Shown one piece after another: positions 1 to 5,854 of a stretch of 13,276 nucleotides of DNA. Numbering within the stretch: the stretch's first letter is position 1; every line of letters begins with the position of its first letter. The translations under genes and the position numbers were made by a program. The notes beneath the pieces were generated by a model. It made no database searches. It had not been told where the DNA came from and saw only the letters and a program-made list of their open reading frames with translations. The stretch comes from Sandaracinaceae bacterium (GTDB lineage Bacteria > Myxococcota_A > Polyangia > Polyangiales > JAFGIB01), in the NCBI GenBank assembly GCA_017881145.1, contig JADGRG010000409.1, positions 1 through 13,276 of the forward strand, in the 5' to 3' direction.

Positions 1-273
1 CACGCGCTCCGCCGCGAGGCCGAGAGCCTTGCGTGTGGCTTCGGGCACTGCCTTGGCGCGTTCGCGCCAGTCGTGGACCACGGCGCTCTTGGTTTCGCGC
101 TTGTCGAAGCGCAGGGTGAGCTCGCGCAGCGCGCGGTCGCCCTGGTCGCGGACCTGGCGGATGATCGCGCGCACCTCGGGCTCGACGCGCTCCAGGTCCG
201 CGTCGCCGCGGCGTGAGAGCGTGGTCAGCGCCGCCTGGTAGTCGGGTTCTCCGTATTCGTACACCTTGAGCAT
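1..273 (-). CDS. hisD: Histidinol dehydrogenase, N-terminal fragment (runs off the left edge)
   Basis: The minus strand encodes 91 residues from an ATG at 273 and stays open to base 1. The start reads MLKVYEYGEPDYQAAL. The stretch around residues 33-57 (EVRAIIRQVRDQGDRALREL, then TLRFD) matches the N-terminal helix of histidinol dehydrogenases, which typically read as valine/isoleucine repeats, then GD.AL.E.T.RFD. The family's enzymes oxidise L-histidinol to L-histidine in two NAD-dependent steps, the last reactions of histidine synthesis, in the cytoplasm. The zinc-binding and catalytic residues lie further downstream and are outside the window, so activity cannot be judged. A purine-rich GAGAAG lies 5 bases before the ATG. 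The gene is divergent from cysS across a 141-bp gap that probably holds both promoters. Full-length HisD is usually about 430 residues. The family call depends on one N-terminal motif, so it is good but not certain. Confidence 0.8.
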   Translation of the reverse strand, partial: MLKVYEYGEPDYQAALTTLSRRGDADLERVEPEVRAIIRQVRDQGDRALRELTLRFDKRETKSAVVHDWRERAKAVPEATRKALGLAAERV

Positions 274-414
274 CTGGCTTCTCTTGCCGCTCTGGTTTTC
301 CAGCAAAGGCCCGCGATGCTTAGCAAACACCGGCCCCTTCCGCCACAGGCCGCCTGCTAGGGCTCCGACCGCTGTTGCCACCGTGGGCGAGCCCAGGTAC
401 ACCCCCGCGCAGCC

Positions 415-1908
415 ATGGCGCAGAAGTTTCACAACACGTTGAGCGACCGCCTCGAGGTCTTCGAGCCTGCCGAGCCCGGCAAAGTGCGCATCTACGTTTG
501 CGGCCCGACCGTCTACGACTACGCGCACCTGGGCCACATCCGCGCCTACGTCGTCTACGACGTGATGGTGCGGCATCTGCGCCAGAGCGGCCTTTTGGTG
601 CAATACGTCCGCAACATCACGGACATCGACGACAAGATCATCAAGCGTGCCTCCGAGCTTGGCGAATCGCCGCTCGCCCTGGCGGCGCGTTTCACCGCCG
701 CGTTCCAGGAGGATCTGCAGCGGGTCTTGTGTGTCGCCCCGGACCTCGAGCCCAAGGTCACCGAGCATCTGCCCGAGATCATCGCGCTGATCGAGCGGCT
801 CTGCGCGAAGGGCGCGGCCTATGCCGCTGATGGCGACGTCTACTTCGACGTCCAGGCGTTTCCCGACTACGGCAAGCTCTCGCACCGCAAAGTGGCTGAC
901 CTCGAGTTCGGCGCAAGCGGGCGGCTGGGTGATGGCGAAGACCAGAAGAAGCGGCATCCCGCTGATTTCGCGCTCTGGAAGGCCAGCAAGCCTGGTGAGC
1001 CGTCTTGGCAGAGTCCGTGGGGCCCCGGTCGGCCGGGCTGGCATATCGAGTGCTCGGCGATGTGCATGCGTCACCTGGGCGAGTCCTTCGACTTGCACGG
1101 CGGCGGGCTCGACCTGGTCTTTCCGCATCACGAAAACGAGATCGCTCAATCCGAAGCGGCCACCGGCAAGCCGCTGGCACGGCTCTGGGTTCACAACGGT
1201 TTCATCGAGGTGAACAAGGAGAAGATGAGCAAGAGCCTCGGCAACTTCTTCACGGCGCGCGAGTGCTTCCGCCGTGTCGAGCCCGAGGCCGTGCGCTACT
1301 TCGTGCTCACCACGCACTATCGCGCGCCGCTCAGCCTGGACTGGACCGTCGGTGAAAAGGGTGAGGTCACGGGCTTTCCGCAGATCGAAGAGTGCGAGCG
1401 GCGTCTCGACTACCTCTATTCGACCAAGCAGCGCATCGCGAGCATCGCGCCGGGCAGGATCGACCCGAGCGCTCCGGTCGAGCCCGAGCTGCGCGAGCTG
1501 CCCGCGCGCCTCTCCGCTGCGCTCGACGACGACCTCAATATGCCGGTCGCGCTGGCGGTGACCGCCGATCTGCTCAAGCGAGCCAACGACTTGGCCGATC
1601 TCGCGTCGCGCAAGCAGGGCAAGGTGAGTCAGGGCGCGCTCACGGCGGTGCGAGCTGCGTTCACCGCGCTCGGCACCGAGCTGGGTCTCGGTCTCGACGA
1701 CCCGCAGGCGTTTCTGGCTCGCGTGCGCAGCCGCCGCGCTCTTGCCTTGGGCCTGAGCGAAGCCGAGATCGAAGCGCTCATCGTGGAGCGCTTCGAAGCG
1801 CGCAAGAACCGCAGCTTTGCGCGCGCCGATGAGATCCGTGCGCAGCTCTTGCGCACGGGCGTCGAGCTGATGGACGGAGCAGAGGGCACGACCTGGCGCC
1901 TGCTCTGA
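415..1908 (+). CDS. cysS: Cysteinyl-tRNA synthetase
   Basis: This 497-residue class I aminoacyl-tRNA synthetase charges tRNA-Cys with cysteine using ATP, in the cytoplasm. The signatures are complete. The N-terminal VCGPTVYDYAHLGHIR carries zinc ligand C29 and the HIGH-type motif HLGH at 38-41. GWHIECSAM carries C213. HGGG begins at H228, and the following FPHHENE carries H238 and E242. By alignment with the E. coli enzyme, C29, C213, H238 and E242 are the four zinc ligands. KMSKS sits at 270-274. The C-terminal third holds the helical and anticodon-binding region, ending in the usual 'AD.IR..L...G..L.D...GT.W' pattern. Length is slightly above the typical 460-480. ATG 415 is chosen because MAQKFHNTLSDR aligns with the family start. 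I see no convincing Shine-Dalgarno sequence before it. It is divergent from hisD and followed by a long non-coding gap, so it is probably transcribed alone. Confidence 0.97.
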   Translation: MAQKFHNTLSDRLEVFEPAEPGKVRIYVCGPTVYDYAHLGHIRAYVVYDVMVRHLRQSGLLVQYVRNITDIDDKIIKRASELGESPLALAARFTAAFQEDLQRVLCVAPDLEPKVTEHLPEIIALIERLCAKGAAYAADGDVYFDVQAFPDYGKLSHRKVADLEFGASGRLGDGEDQKKRHPADFALWKASKPGEPSWQSPWGPGRPGWHIECSAMCMRHLGESFDLHGGGLDLVFPHHENEIAQSEAATGKPLARLWVHNGFIEVNKEKMSKSLGNFFTARECFRRVEPEAVRYFVLTTHYRAPLSLDWTVGEKGEVTGFPQIEECERRLDYLYSTKQRIASIAPGRIDPSAPVEPELRELPARLSAALDDDLNMPVALAVTADLLKRANDLADLASRKQGKVSQGALTAVRAAFTALGTELGLGLDDPQAFLARVRSRRALALGLSEAEIEALIVERFEARKNRSFARADEIRAQLLRTGVELMDGAEGTTWRLL

Positions 1909-1910
1909 CG

Positions 1911-2027
1911 AGCTGCCGCAAAATGGCTGATAGCGGCTTACGTCCTCGCAGCCTCGGTCACGCTACAAGAGTAGCGCTCCCTCGTCTGCTGCGGGCGCGC
2001 TCGCTCTCAGCCGATTTTTCGGCAGCT
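1911..2027. repeat. Nested inverted repeats: predicted 117-nt rod-shaped hairpin
   Basis: Directly after cysS, four stems nest inside each other. Stem A pairs 1911-1930 with 2007-2027: 19 base pairs, with one C/A mismatch and one bulged base. Stem A' pairs 1932-1936 with 2001-2005 (4 Watson-Crick pairs and one G-U). Stem B pairs 1945-1952 with 1988-1995 (8 pairs, one G-U). Stem C is a perfect 6-bp hairpin, CGCTAC/GTAGCG, at 1961-1966 and 1971-1976, closed by AAGA. Because all stems are compatible, the whole can fold as one rod. No U-tract follows, so it is not a standard intrinsic terminator. It could be a structured 3'-UTR or small RNA, or a short repeated palindromic element. The pairing is seen in the sequence; any role is inference. 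Confidence 0.5.
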
Positions 2028-2282
2028 CTTGACCGCACCCATGCTCCACGCCTGACGCAGGCACGTCAACTCTGGTGACAGACCTGGCGAGCAGCCTTCG
2101 GCTAGCGGGTGCGCCTAGCAGGCGCGATGTCGCGCAACCTGCCACCGCCGCGATTCCTCTTGGCGCGCTGGCGAAACCACGGATATCGTATGGGTTCTTG
2201 GGGTACGCCCGACCCCGCTGCACTGGTTAGGAAAGCGTGAGAGCGGTGTTCGTCAATCTCATGCTACCCGGGAGCTCCATCG
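2028..2282 (+). other. Non-coding leader upstream of the DUF4388/J-domain gene
   Basis: I find no supportable gene here. Two hairpins compete for the same bases. One is a perfect 6-bp stem, GCGCCT 2111-2116 with AGGCGC 2120-2125. The other pairs 2118-2126 with 2131-2134 and 2138-2142 (9 pairs, loop ATGT, three bulged bases). A GGAG at 2271-2274, 8 bases before ATG 2283, is a good ribosome-binding site for the next gene. I could not assign a clear -35/-10 pair. The stretch most likely carries the promoter and 5' leader of the downstream gene. Confidence 0.4.
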
Positions 2283-3989
2283 ATGGCTGACGAACCCATC
2301 GCCACCGGCACGCTATCCAAGACGCCGTTGCCGCACCTCTTGGTTTATCTCGAGCAGAAGCAGCTCTCGGGGACGTTGGCGATCTGGCCGGACGTGCCGC
2401 AGCAAGGCGAGATTCGCCAAGACCGCATCCTACTGTTGAAGGGGCGTCCGGTGGCCGGACGTCTGATCGAGCCCGCCAAGACGCTGCGTGAAGGCTTGCT
2501 CAAGCTCTTCTACCGCAGCGAAGCGCCCTATGCGTTCTACGAGGGTAACCTGCTCGGTGGCGCCGAAGAGCGCCTCAACGGACGGATCGATCCGCTCTCG
2601 CTGATCGCAGAATCGCTGCGCTCCACAGCACGCGAGGAGGTCGTCGCAGACGTGCTCTCGCGCGTCGGCACCTCGCGTTTGCGCGTGCAGCCCAAGGTGG
2701 ACTTGGCGCGCTTCGAGCTGGTGCCCGAAGAACGAGGGCTGATCGAGCTGCTGATGGCCGAGCCAGCCAGCGTCTCGGACCTCGTCTCCGGCTCGTCTTT
2801 GCCCGAGGTCCGCGGTCGGCGCCTGCTCTACCTTCTCTTGATCACCAAGACTGTCGCACCCTACGAAGAGTCATCGTCGTCGGCTTCCTCAGGCAGCTTT
2901 CGCGGTATCCCAGCCATCGCCCCCCCAGCCCGGCCGGCGACCGCACCGGTCGTAGTGACGCCATCAGCTGCAGCGAACCCGTCGCCCGTCGCTCAGCTTC
3001 TGCCAGATGCCGCGGATTCGAGCGCTCCGCCGGTTGCGCCTGAGCGCCAGCCAATCACCTCGAGTGAGCCGAGCGCTGAAGCTCCGCTGCCTGCGCAGCC
3101 ATCGAGCCCGCCGCCGCCGCTCTCTGGCTTCTCGAGGCCGCCGGCCAATCGTCTGGAGCGCCTGGCCGAGATGCCTTCGGCGCCCGACGACCTTGCACCC
3201 GAGTTGCGCGATCGTTGGCAGAAGATCGTGACGCGCGGGCGCTTGATGGAGAACCAGACCTACTTCGAGATGCTCGGCGTCGACAAGAAGATCACCAGTG
3301 TCGAGGTCAAGGGCGAGTTCTTCAAGCTAGCCAAGGAGTGGCACCCTGATCGCTTGCCGGCCGAGCTAGCGCCGCTGCGCCCCTACGCAGAGATCATCTT
3401 TTCGTTCATGAACGAAGCCCAGAAGGTGCTGGGCGACGAGGAGCAACGCATCGCCTACGTGCGCACGGTGCGCGAAGGTGGCGGCACCCCGGCTGCCGAG
3501 AAGTTGGTGCAGGCCATCCTGGACAGCGCGCTGGCCTACGAGCGCGTGCAGGTGTTCGTCCGTAGACACCAATACGATGAGGCGCTGGCCCTTTTGGAAC
3601 GCATCCTCGCTCTCACCAAGGACGAGCCGGACTACCACGCCATGCATGGCTGGATTCTGATGCAGAAGTTTCCCGGTCAAGATGCGCCCACGGCCAAGAT
3701 CTTCGAGGCGCTCGACCGCGCCATCGAGCTCTACGACGGCCACGAAAAAGCGCACTCATACAAGGCGCAGATGCTCAAACGGTTGGGCCGACACACCGAA
3801 GCCATGCGCCACTTCAACAAAGTCGTGTCGATCAATCCGAACAGCCTCGAGGCTGCGCGCGAGGTTCGGATCGCCCAGATGCGCGACGAGAAGCAGAGCA
3901 CCAGCACGGCCAAGGGCGCAGCGGCGGGGCTATTCGGCAAGCTGCTCGGTGGTGGCGACAAGGACAAGGGCAAGAAGAAGAAGAAGTAG
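2283..3989 (+). CDS. DUF4388 / J-domain / TPR-like repeat protein
   Basis: A 568-residue cytoplasmic protein with four visible parts. Residues about 8-115 resemble DUF4388 (PATAN-like), beginning GTLSKTPLPHLLVYLEQKQL. A helical, winged-helix-like segment follows at about 140-193. Residues 197-285 form a Pro/Ala/Ser-rich flexible linker. Residues 327-392 form a J domain with the diagnostic HPD tripeptide at 354-356, so it can probably stimulate an Hsp70 (DnaK) ATPase. Residues about 405-540 are TPR-like helical repeats, ending in a short Gly- and Lys-rich tail. DUF4388 proteins are common in Myxococcota, often linked to signalling and motility regulation, but the substrate here is unknown. GGAG 8 bases upstream supports ATG 2283. 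No signal peptide or membrane segment is seen. It is not the general DnaJ: the Gly/Phe-rich region and zinc-finger repeats are absent. Domain calls are strong; the biological role is not known. Confidence 0.85.
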   Translation: MADEPIATGTLSKTPLPHLLVYLEQKQLSGTLAIWPDVPQQGEIRQDRILLLKGRPVAGRLIEPAKTLREGLLKLFYRSEAPYAFYEGNLLGGAEERLNGRIDPLSLIAESLRSTAREEVVADVLSRVGTSRLRVQPKVDLARFELVPEERGLIELLMAEPASVSDLVSGSSLPEVRGRRLLYLLLITKTVAPYEESSSSASSGSFRGIPAIAPPARPATAPVVVTPSAAANPSPVAQLLPDAADSSAPPVAPERQPITSSEPSAEAPLPAQPSSPPPPLSGFSRPPANRLERLAEMPSAPDDLAPELRDRWQKIVTRGRLMENQTYFEMLGVDKKITSVEVKGEFFKLAKEWHPDRLPAELAPLRPYAEIIFSFMNEAQKVLGDEEQRIAYVRTVREGGGTPAAEKLVQAILDSALAYERVQVFVRRHQYDEALALLERILALTKDEPDYHAMHGWILMQKFPGQDAPTAKIFEALDRAIELYDGHEKAHSYKAQMLKRLGRHTEAMRHFNKVVSINPNSLEAAREVRIAQMRDEKQSTSTAKGAAAGLFGKLLGGGDKDKGKKKKK

Positions 3990-4104
3990 CCCTCGCCTTG
4001 GGCCTGGCCTGCACACGCTGCCGGTGTGGCGGGCGCCGCCGGTAGCCGCCACTTGCGCCAGCGCTCGCTTCCGATGTGCGCGAGATGGCAGGCATCGCGC
4101 TCCG

Positions 4105-4134
4105 GCATGCCGCCTGCAAACACTCGCGGCATGC
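4105..4134 (+). promoter_or_regulatory. Perfect 9-bp inverted repeat containing the radC start codon
   Basis: GCATGCCGC at 4105-4113 is the exact reverse complement of GCGGCATGC at 4126-4134, separated by 12 bases. The preferred radC ATG (4131) lies in the right arm, and a second in-frame ATG (4107) lies in the left arm. Neither has a recognisable Shine-Dalgarno sequence. In mRNA this would hide the start codon in a stable stem; in DNA it could be a protein-binding site. The repeat is seen directly; regulation is inference. Confidence 0.4.
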
Positions 4135-4835
4135 AGACGACAACCCTTCCTGCACCGAGAATCGGTCCCCGCGAACGGCTGGTGATGAGCGGCGTAGCTT
4201 CGCTCAGCGACGTCGACCTGATTGCGATCCTGCTCGGCACCGGCGTCAGCACCGAGCCGGTGGGCGTGGTGGCGGCGCGCCTCTTGGAACGCGCCGGAGG
4301 GCTGCATGGCCTCTTGCGTTTGGGTGTGAGCGAGCTCGGCGAGCAGGTGGGTATCGGCCCAAGCAAGGCCTGTCGCTTGCGTGCTGCGGTGGAGCTCGGC
4401 GCGCGGCTCTCGTCGCGGCCACTGCAGCGGCAAAAGCCCATCACCAGCTCTCGTGACGTGGATGCGGCGTTGCGATCGCGCTTGCGAGGTGAGCTACGCG
4501 AGCACTTCATCGCCGTCCCGCTCGACGCCAAGAACCATCCACTCGCCGAGCTCGAGATTGCGATCGGCGGCTTGCTCGCGTGCTGCATCACCCCGTCCGA
4601 CGTGTTTCGGCCGGTGCTGCGCGAGGCCGCGGCGGCCGTGATCTTCGCCCACAACCATCCCAGCGGCGACCTGACCCCGAGCGACCAGGACATCGGTATC
4701 ACGCACCGCCTGGTGCGCTGCGGCGAGCTCTTGGGGGTCACCGTGCTCGACCACCTGATCGTGGGCGAAAACGGCTATTTCTCGTTTCTCGACGCTGGAC
4801 TACTTCGTCCCGACACCGACTTGTCCGCTCCCTGA
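4131..4835 (+). CDS. radC: RadC family JAB/MPN-domain protein
   Basis: From ATG 4131 the product is 234 residues, close to the usual RadC length of about 225. It begins with a UPF0758-type helical N-terminus (GPRERLVMSGVASLSDVDLI, then the AILLGTG motif). The C-terminal metalloprotease-like MPN fold has E124 in REHFIAVPLD, H174 and H176 in AHNHPSGD, and D187, which together give the E...HxHx10D JAMM pattern. It ends DHLIVG...FSFLDAGLL. The longer open frame to 4026 adds 35 residues that do not resemble RadC, so I prefer 4131, with 4107 as an alternative. RadC was once named for DNA repair, but its biochemical role is unsettled. One oddity is that the highly conserved HPRE motif is TPSD here (154-157). 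The gene is 141 bp after the DUF4388 gene and 66 bp before rpmH. Confidence 0.92.
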   Translation: MQTTTLPAPRIGPRERLVMSGVASLSDVDLIAILLGTGVSTEPVGVVAARLLERAGGLHGLLRLGVSELGEQVGIGPSKACRLRAAVELGARLSSRPLQRQKPITSSRDVDAALRSRLRGELREHFIAVPLDAKNHPLAELEIAIGGLLACCITPSDVFRPVLREAAAAVIFAHNHPSGDLTPSDQDIGITHRLVRCGELLGVTVLDHLIVGENGYFSFLDAGLLRPDTDLSAP

Positions 4836-4837
4836 GC

Positions 4838-4866
4838 TTGACAGCCCACGCCTACCGTGCTTTCGT
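4838..4866 (+). promoter_or_regulatory. Candidate sigma-70 type promoter for rpmH
   Basis: A perfect -35 hexamer, TTGACA (4838-4843), is followed 17 bases later by TTTCGT (4861-4866), a poor -10 match (3 of 6). It lies in the 66-bp gap between radC and rpmH, where a strong promoter for the ribosomal/insertase operon would be expected. The -35 is clear; the -10 is weak. Confidence 0.35.
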
Positions 4867-4901
4867 CCGCGTCCCGGTTTTTGGCCTCCTAGGAGTGTCT
4901 C

Positions 4902-5051
4902 GTGAAGCGCACTTATCAGCCACATCGCAAGCGTCGGCTCCGAACCCACGGGTTCCGGGCTCGTATGAAAACGGCCAACGGACGCAGGGTGCTCAGCAAC
5001 CGGCGCCGTAAGGCCCGCAGTCGCCTGACGGTGTCTGTTTACAAGAAGTGA
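4902..5051 (+). CDS. rpmH: 50S ribosomal protein L34
   Basis: A 49-residue, very basic protein starting at GTG: MKRTYQPHRKRRLRTHGFRA, then RMKTANGRRVLSNRRRKAR. This is the canonical L34 sequence, a component of the large ribosomal subunit, slightly longer than the usual 44-46 residues at its C-terminus (LTVSVYKK). The start is fixed by AGGAG at 4891-4895, six bases before the GTG, and by exact agreement with the family N-terminus. It opens the conserved rpmH-rnpA-yidD-yidC-jag cluster. A 94-bp spacer separates it from rnpA. That spacer contains a modest hairpin (5097-5104 with 5112-5118), which might give differential expression of L34 over RnpA. Confidence 0.97.
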   Translation: MKRTYQPHRKRRLRTHGFRARMKTANGRRVLSNRRRKARSRLTVSVYKK

Positions 5052-5145
5052 GTTCCGGCGGTTTTTGTCGCTAGACCGGTCGTCGGGCAGGGTGATGTCG
5101 CCTGGCGTCGGCAGCGACCTGAGGCGGACCTGAACGAGGTGCGCG

Positions 5146-5568
5146 ATGGCTTGCCCGCAACCACCAGAGGCTTCCGTCGGGCAACCGGATGAGAGCTTTC
5201 CCAAGCGGCACCGTCTGCTGCGGCGCTCGTCGTACCTGCGCGTGCAGAAAGAGGGCGGGCGCGTTCACACGCCGCACTTCGTGATGCTGCTGCTGCCGGC
5301 AGCCGAACGTCGGCTCGGTGTGACCGTCGGCAAGCGGATCGGCTGTGCGGTGCAAAGAAATCGCGTCAAGCGCCTGGTCCGAGAGGTCTTCCGGCGCAAC
5401 CAAGAGCTCTTCCCTGCCGATTTTGATGTGGTCCTCGTGGCCCGCGCTGGAGCTCCGCGTCTAGATTACGAGGCCGTCCGAGCCGAGCTGGAGCGCGCCC
5501 AGGGCTCCGTGCAGCGGCTGCTCAGTCGAGCTACGGAGCGCGCGCAAGAGCGCGACACCCGACCATGA
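5146..5568 (+). CDS. rnpA: Ribonuclease P protein component
   Basis: This 140-residue basic protein is the protein subunit of RNase P. It helps the catalytic RNA bind precursor tRNAs and remove their 5' leaders. The conserved core starts at FPKRHRLLRRSSYLRVQKEG. The family signature is present as RNRVKR at 71-76 followed by LVREVFR, and LVARAGAP follows the usual 'D.V.iar' strand. The first 17 residues are an extra tail not needed by the family. ATG 5146 is supported by GAGG at 5136-5139, six bases upstream. Its stop overlaps the yidD start in an ATGA tetranucleotide, which suggests translational coupling. Its place after rpmH is the standard arrangement. Confidence 0.95.
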   Translation: MACPQPPEASVGQPDESFPKRHRLLRRSSYLRVQKEGGRVHTPHFVMLLLPAAERRLGVTVGKRIGCAVQRNRVKRLVREVFRRNQELFPADFDVVLVARAGAPRLDYEAVRAELERAQGSVQRLLSRATERAQERDTRP

Positions 5569-5849
5569 CAGCACGAATTCTTCTCTTTCTGATACGCCTC
5601 TACCAACGGGTCCTGTCCCCGCTCCTCGGGCCGGTCTGTCGCTTCGAGCCGAGTTGCTCGCGCTACACGGCCACCTGCATCGCGCGCTTCGGCGCGCTGC
5701 GCGGCACGGCGCTGGGCGCTCGTCGAGTGCTCCGCTGCAATCCGTTTTTCCCGGGCGGCATCGATCTGCCCCCGGAACCTAGTCAAGACGAGTGCTCCGC
5801 CCATCGCGCTGCGGCATCGTCTTGCGTCCACGTTCGGAGCTTGCGGTAA
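5565..5849 (+). CDS. yidD: Membrane protein insertion efficiency factor YidD
   Basis: A 94-residue YidD (DUF37) family protein. The conserved core is complete: LIRLYQRVLSPLLGPVCRFE, then PSCSRY, an ALRGTALGARRVLRCNPF helix, and the FPGGID motif. The family's three typical cysteines (CRF, SCS, RCN) are all present. YidD is a peripheral inner-membrane protein that contacts nascent chains and assists YidC. No cleavable signal is seen; the N-terminal helix is amphipathic. About 22 residues after the core (from PPEPSQDE) are variable tail. It overlaps rnpA by 4 bases and ends 5 bases before the yidC start, so the three genes are probably translated from one message. Confidence 0.95.
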   Translation: MTARILLFLIRLYQRVLSPLLGPVCRFEPSCSRYTATCIARFGALRGTALGARRVLRCNPFFPGGIDLPPEPSQDECSAHRAAASSCVHVRSLR

Positions 5850-5854
5850 CGGCC

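Noticed and set aside
1963..2223. An 86-residue minus-strand open frame in the gap after cysS
   Set aside because: It lacks a ribosome-binding site and any family resemblance, and it runs through the inverted-repeat structure. I treat the region as non-coding.
4026..4052. A 7-bp hairpin (4026-4032 with 4046-4052) after the DUF4388 gene as a terminator
   Set aside because: The loop is 13 bases, no T-tract follows, and stems of this length are common by chance in such GC-rich sequence.
3731..4741. A 336-residue minus-strand open frame across the DUF4388/radC junction
   Set aside because: It overlaps two well-supported plus-strand genes and has low-complexity Arg/Ser/Pro composition with no domain.
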